Part shown: positions 44,127 to 46,839 of the stretch, piece after piece
Layout: every line of letters begins with the position of its first letter
Numbering within the stretch: position 1 is the first letter of the stretch
Origin: Paracoccaceae bacterium
GTDB taxonomy: Bacteria > Pseudomonadota > Alphaproteobacteria > Rhodobacterales > Rhodobacteraceae
Direction of reading: 5' to 3'
Assembly (NCBI GenBank): GCA_028285485.1
Contig: JANQPC010000013.1
Location: forward strand, 1-46,839
Length of the DNA stretch: 46,839 nt
Made by a program: the position numbers and the translations under genes
The notes under the pieces: model-generated
What the model was told of the DNA's origin: nothing
Database searches by the model: none
The model's input: the letters and a program-made list of their open reading frames with translations, nothing else

Positions 44127-44927
44127 TTAGCGAAGGGCAACAAGGCACATCCAGGTGTAGAATTTCGCCTCGGCCCGCAAGTCATCCTCAACGTCTGGCC
44201 CGAGGATGGGATCTTTCGTGGGAAATTCGGCGTCGCTCCACACATCTCCCCATCGCGTGGTCTCTGTGCGGAAGAGGGGCGGAAACTCGTAATAGGTTGC
44301 CAGTTGCGCCATCAGTTCTGCCCGATGGGTGAGGTTGGGCGCGATCCCGGGCTTCGGCGCCTCAGCATCGCCCGAAAGCCGGGACAGCCACCCCTGCCTG
44401 GCCGGCTCCGGCGGTTGCAACCCGTGCCCGCCCCACATCTTCTTCAGCGAGTAGCAGTCACCGTGGTGCTTTGGGTAATTGTCTTCAAAGATCGCCCGGC
44501 GAAACCCTTTCCAGCGCATCTGCTGCAATCGCATGAGCGCATCTTGATGATCATCAAAAAAGCACAGGGCGTTGCCCAGATCGCGGTCGGAAAAATCGAC
44601 GATCTGGAAATCCTCTTCGCGGTACTCCGCCCGCGGCGCGCGATAGCTGAGCGGCCCGAAATCGATATCCAGGCAGATAAGCTCTGCCTCCGGGCAGGCG
44701 TGTTCGATAAGCCAGGTGCCCTGGCCGCGCCAAACACCGCTTTCCACGATGAGATCGGGCTGCAGGGCCCGCAGCATGAACCATGTGCCAAAGGCGTGCG
44801 GCGCGCGCATGCCGCTTGCGTTATCCTCGATGGGCCGTTTCGCGTAGAGGGCCTTGAACTCGGCAAAACTCTCGCGGATATCGGCATCGCTCCACGGCAC
44901 TTTGCCTATGCTGACGACCTCGCTCAT
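44127..44927 (-). CDS. CmcI-like class I SAM-methyltransferase-type protein
   Basis: 266 residues. The SAM-binding-type motif is ESGVWRGQG (residues 62-70) after a beta strand, with LICLDIDF at the end of strand 2, as in the cephalosporin-hydroxylase/CmcI group. The rest is not diagnostic, and such proteins are often involved in natural-product or cell-surface modification. It lies 12 bp downstream of guaA on the same strand, so it is probably cotranscribed. Confidence 0.65.
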   Translation of the reverse strand: MSEVVSIGKVPWSDADIRESFAEFKALYAKRPIEDNASGMRAPHAFGTWFMLRALQPDLIVESGVWRGQGTWLIEHACPEAELICLDIDFGPLSYRAPRAEYREEDFQIVDFSDRDLGNALCFFDDHQDALMRLQQMRWKGFRRAIFEDNYPKHHGDCYSLKKMWGGHGLQPPEPARQGWLSRLSGDAEAPKPGIAPNLTHRAELMAQLATYYEFPPLFRTETTRWGDVWSDAEFPTKDPILGPDVEDDLRAEAKFYTWMCLVALR

Positions 44928-44939
44928 CGCGTCATCCCC

Positions 44940-46502
44940 TCATTCCCATTCGATCGTGCCCGGCGGTTTTGAGGTGATATCGTAGGTCACCCGGTTGATG
45001 CCCGGCACCTCGTTGATGATGCGGGTTGCGGTTTCGCCCAGAAACGCGTGGCTGAACGGGTAGTAATCGGCCGTCATGCCATCCACGCTTGTCACCGCGC
45101 GGAGTGCGCAGGCGTAATCGTAGGTGCGCCCATCGCCCATCACGCCCACGGTGCGCACGGGAAGAAGGGCGGCGAAGGCCTGCCAGATCTCATCGTACAG
45201 CCCGTGGCGGCGGATCTGATCGATATAGACGGCATCGGCGCGGCGCAGGATATCAAGCTTGTCGCGCGTGATCTCACCGGGGCAGCGGATGGCAAGGCCG
45301 GGGCCGGGGAAGGGGTGGCGCGCGATGAAATGCGGGGGCAGGCCAAGCTCCCGCCCAAGCGCGCGCACCTCATCCTTGAAAAGCTCGCGGAGCGGCTCCA
45401 CAAGCTTCAGCCCCATCTTCTCGGGCAGCCCGCCCACATTGTGGTGGGATTTGATCGTAACGGAGGGTCCGCCGGAAAAGCTAACCGATTCAATCACATC
45501 AGGATAAAGCGTGCCCTGGGCAAGAAATTCCGCCCCACCCAGTTCGCTGGCGTGATGCTGGAAGACGTCGATGAAGAGCGCGCCGATCGTCTTGCGCTTC
45601 ACCTCCGGGTCGGTAACGCCCTCAAGCGCGGTCAGAAACCGCTCTTCCTCGGCGGCGTGGATCAGCGGCATGTTGTAGTGATCGCGGAACATGGTGACCA
45701 CTTCTTCGGCCTCGCCCTGGCGCAGAAGCCCGTGATCGACGAACACGCAGGTGAGCTGCGCGCCGATGGCCTCGTGGATCAACACCGCGGCCACCGAGCT
45801 ATCCACCCCGCCGGACAAGGCGCAGATCACCTTGGCATTGCCCACCTGGGCGCGGATCTTTTCAATCGCCTCTTCGCGATAGGCCCCCATTGTCCAATCG
45901 CCCGAAAAGCCCGCCAGGCGCACGAAGTTCTCGTAAAGCCGGGCGCCGTTCGGCGTGTGATGCACCTCGGGGTGAAACTGCACGGCAAAGAAGCCGCGCG
46001 CCACGTCTGCCGTGATGGCGAAGGGCGCGTTGGGCGAAGTGCCCAGCACCTCGAAGCCCGGGGCAATGGCGGCAACGTGATCGCCATGGCTCATCCAGAC
46101 CTGTTCGCGCCCGTCTTCGAACCAGCCCTCCAGAAGGGCGGTGCCGGCGCCCTGAGGCTCCACATAGGCGCGCCCGAATTCGGCGGTGCCCTGGCCGCGC
46201 TCCACCCGCCCGCCAAGTTCGGCCATCATCACCTGCTGGCCGTAGCAGATGCCAAGGATCGGCACCCCCAGATCCCAGACACCCTTGGGCGGGCGGGGCG
46301 AGGTTTCATCGATCACGCTGGCGGGCCCGCCCGAGAAGATCACCGCCTTCGGTGCGAAGGCGGCCAGAAAGGCGTCGGTCACCGCCTGATAGGGGTGAAT
46401 TTCGCAGTAAACGTTCAGCTCGCGCAGGCGGCGTGCGATCAGCTGCGTTACCTGGCTTCCGAAATCGATGATGAGAAGGCGGTCGTGATCATGCGCGGTC
46501 AT
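44940..46502 (-). CDS. guaA: GMP synthase (glutamine-hydrolysing)
   Basis: 520 residues. It converts XMP to GMP. The N-terminal class I amidotransferase domain has Cys86 in GICYGQQ, and the later PP-loop ALSGGVDSS lies in the ATP pyrophosphatase domain; the C-terminal dimerisation domain ends the protein. The ATG at 46502 is the family start. Isolated from other pur genes in the window. Confidence 0.98.
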   Translation of the reverse strand: MTAHDHDRLLIIDFGSQVTQLIARRLRELNVYCEIHPYQAVTDAFLAAFAPKAVIFSGGPASVIDETSPRPPKGVWDLGVPILGICYGQQVMMAELGGRVERGQGTAEFGRAYVEPQGAGTALLEGWFEDGREQVWMSHGDHVAAIAPGFEVLGTSPNAPFAITADVARGFFAVQFHPEVHHTPNGARLYENFVRLAGFSGDWTMGAYREEAIEKIRAQVGNAKVICALSGGVDSSVAAVLIHEAIGAQLTCVFVDHGLLRQGEAEEVVTMFRDHYNMPLIHAAEEERFLTALEGVTDPEVKRKTIGALFIDVFQHHASELGGAEFLAQGTLYPDVIESVSFSGGPSVTIKSHHNVGGLPEKMGLKLVEPLRELFKDEVRALGRELGLPPHFIARHPFPGPGLAIRCPGEITRDKLDILRRADAVYIDQIRRHGLYDEIWQAFAALLPVRTVGVMGDGRTYDYACALRAVTSVDGMTADYYPFSHAFLGETATRIINEVPGINRVTYDITSKPPGTIEWE

Positions 46503-46642
46503 GGCCCGCTCCGTACGGCGAAGGGCGGGGCGGTGCAAGATCACCGCCGCACTGCCCGCGCCGCGGCTTCGAAAATTCCCCGGGGGGCCGGGCCTGCTCG
46601 CCCAAAGGGGCAAAACGGCGAGAAAACCGGCGGATATGTCGA

Positions 46643-46656
46643 ATTCGCCTGCGAAT
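46643..46656. promoter_or_regulatory. 14-bp palindrome upstream of guaA and an MttB-type gene
   Basis: ATTCGC-CT-GCGAAT lies in the 235-bp divergent region between guaA and the truncated gene at the right edge. It is a plausible dimer-bound operator, but no regulator is identified. Confidence 0.3.
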
Positions 46657-46737
46657 GGCCGCAAATCGCCCTTCCCCCGCGCGCGCCCGGCCCCATTTTA
46701 GGCCGCAGGATGGGCACGGGACGGCCGGGGAGAGCGA

Positions 46738-46839
46738 ATGACTGAGGTGCGAGAGCGCCGGCGGGGCCGGGGCGGCGGCGGCGCGGCGCGGCGGGCCGAG
46801 CGCACGGCGGTGCGCGTGGAAGCGGCGCGATATATCGAA
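46738..46839 (+). CDS. N-terminal part of a probable MttB-family (trimethylamine methyltransferase-like) protein
   Basis: 34 codons before the window ends. GGGGAG precedes the ATG. The Arg/Gly-rich start (RRRGRGGGGAARRAE) followed by VEAARYIE resembles the N-terminus of the MttB superfamily in Rhodobacteraceae, which includes non-pyrrolysine betaine-type methyltransferases. The catalytic part lies outside, so this is tentative. Confidence 0.6.
   Translation, partial: MTEVRERRRGRGGGGAARRAERTAVRVEAARYIE

Noticed and set aside
45048-46745. Plus-strand frame of 565 codons
   Set aside because: Antisense to guaA, which is an unambiguous enzyme gene.
1-46839. CRISPR arrays, rRNA genes, insertion sequences
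   Set aside because: I saw no regularly spaced repeats, rRNA-like sequence or transposase with terminal repeats.

Overview
The window is high-GC alphaproteobacterial chromosome. Gene content and order point to the Rhodobacteraceae (Roseobacter/Rhodobacter relatives). Diagnostic blocks are purM-purN, argS-SPOR protein-nagZ-scpA-scpB, DUF177-rpmF-plsX-fabH-ihfA-merR, a double-length dCTP deaminase, and the circularly permuted ATP-grasp/alpha-E/transglutaminase trio. Nearly everything is densely packed core genome with many 4-14 bp gene overlaps. The assignment rests on family recognition and gene order; no search was run.

Layout. (1) 1-1385 is the only clearly accessory stretch: visibly lower in GC, gene-poor, holding the tail of a small mobile-element-type protein, a possible gene fragment, and a lone HEPN-like gene. 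It ends exactly at the 3' end of a tRNA-Asn, the classic attachment point of genomic islands. (2) 1386-9706: tRNA-Asn, an MBL-fold hydrolase divergent from an EnvZ-like histidine kinase, a membrane-anchored alpha/beta hydrolase, a CAT-anticodon tRNA, purine genes purM-purN, rnd, a lipoprotein and sufE. (3) 9800-16487: dgt, argS, SPOR protein, nagZ, scpA, scpB and a small protein, linking nucleotide control, translation, cell-wall recycling and chromosome condensation. (4) 16712-22229 (minus strand): dcd, tRNA-Pro, merR, ihfA, fabH, plsX, rpmF, DUF177, the conserved ribosome/fatty-acid cluster. (5) 22344-28550: bamE, msrB, olsB (ornithine lipid), an ABC-F ATPase, an overlapping SDR/aromatic-amino-acid-decarboxylase-type pair, and a YjbR protein. 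(6) 28578-32286: a PEP-mutase/ICL-family lyase and a PotBCA-type ABC importer lacking a local binding protein. (7) 32617-39558: the transglutaminase/alpha-E/ATP-grasp operon without its usual Anbu protease, a PPK2-TetR overlapping pair, an alpha/beta hydrolase and metA (with the acetyl-CoA-type Glu111). (8) 39620-46839: a P-loop protein, two EamA transporters, a FadL-type porin with a clear terminator, a CmcI-like protein, guaA and the first codons of a probable MttB-family gene.

I did not find an obvious new multi-gene system. The most interesting spot is the tRNA-Asn boundary. There a HEPN-like (R-X4-H) protein sits behind an 11-bp-phased GTTCC array that contains an exact match to the alphaproteobacterial LexA box (GTTC-N7-GTTC). 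Other points worth a look are the 15-bp in-frame tandem repeat at the start of bamE, the inverted repeat between msrB and olsB, the Anbu-less operon with an unexplained 330-bp gap beside it, and the membrane-fused alpha/beta hydrolase.
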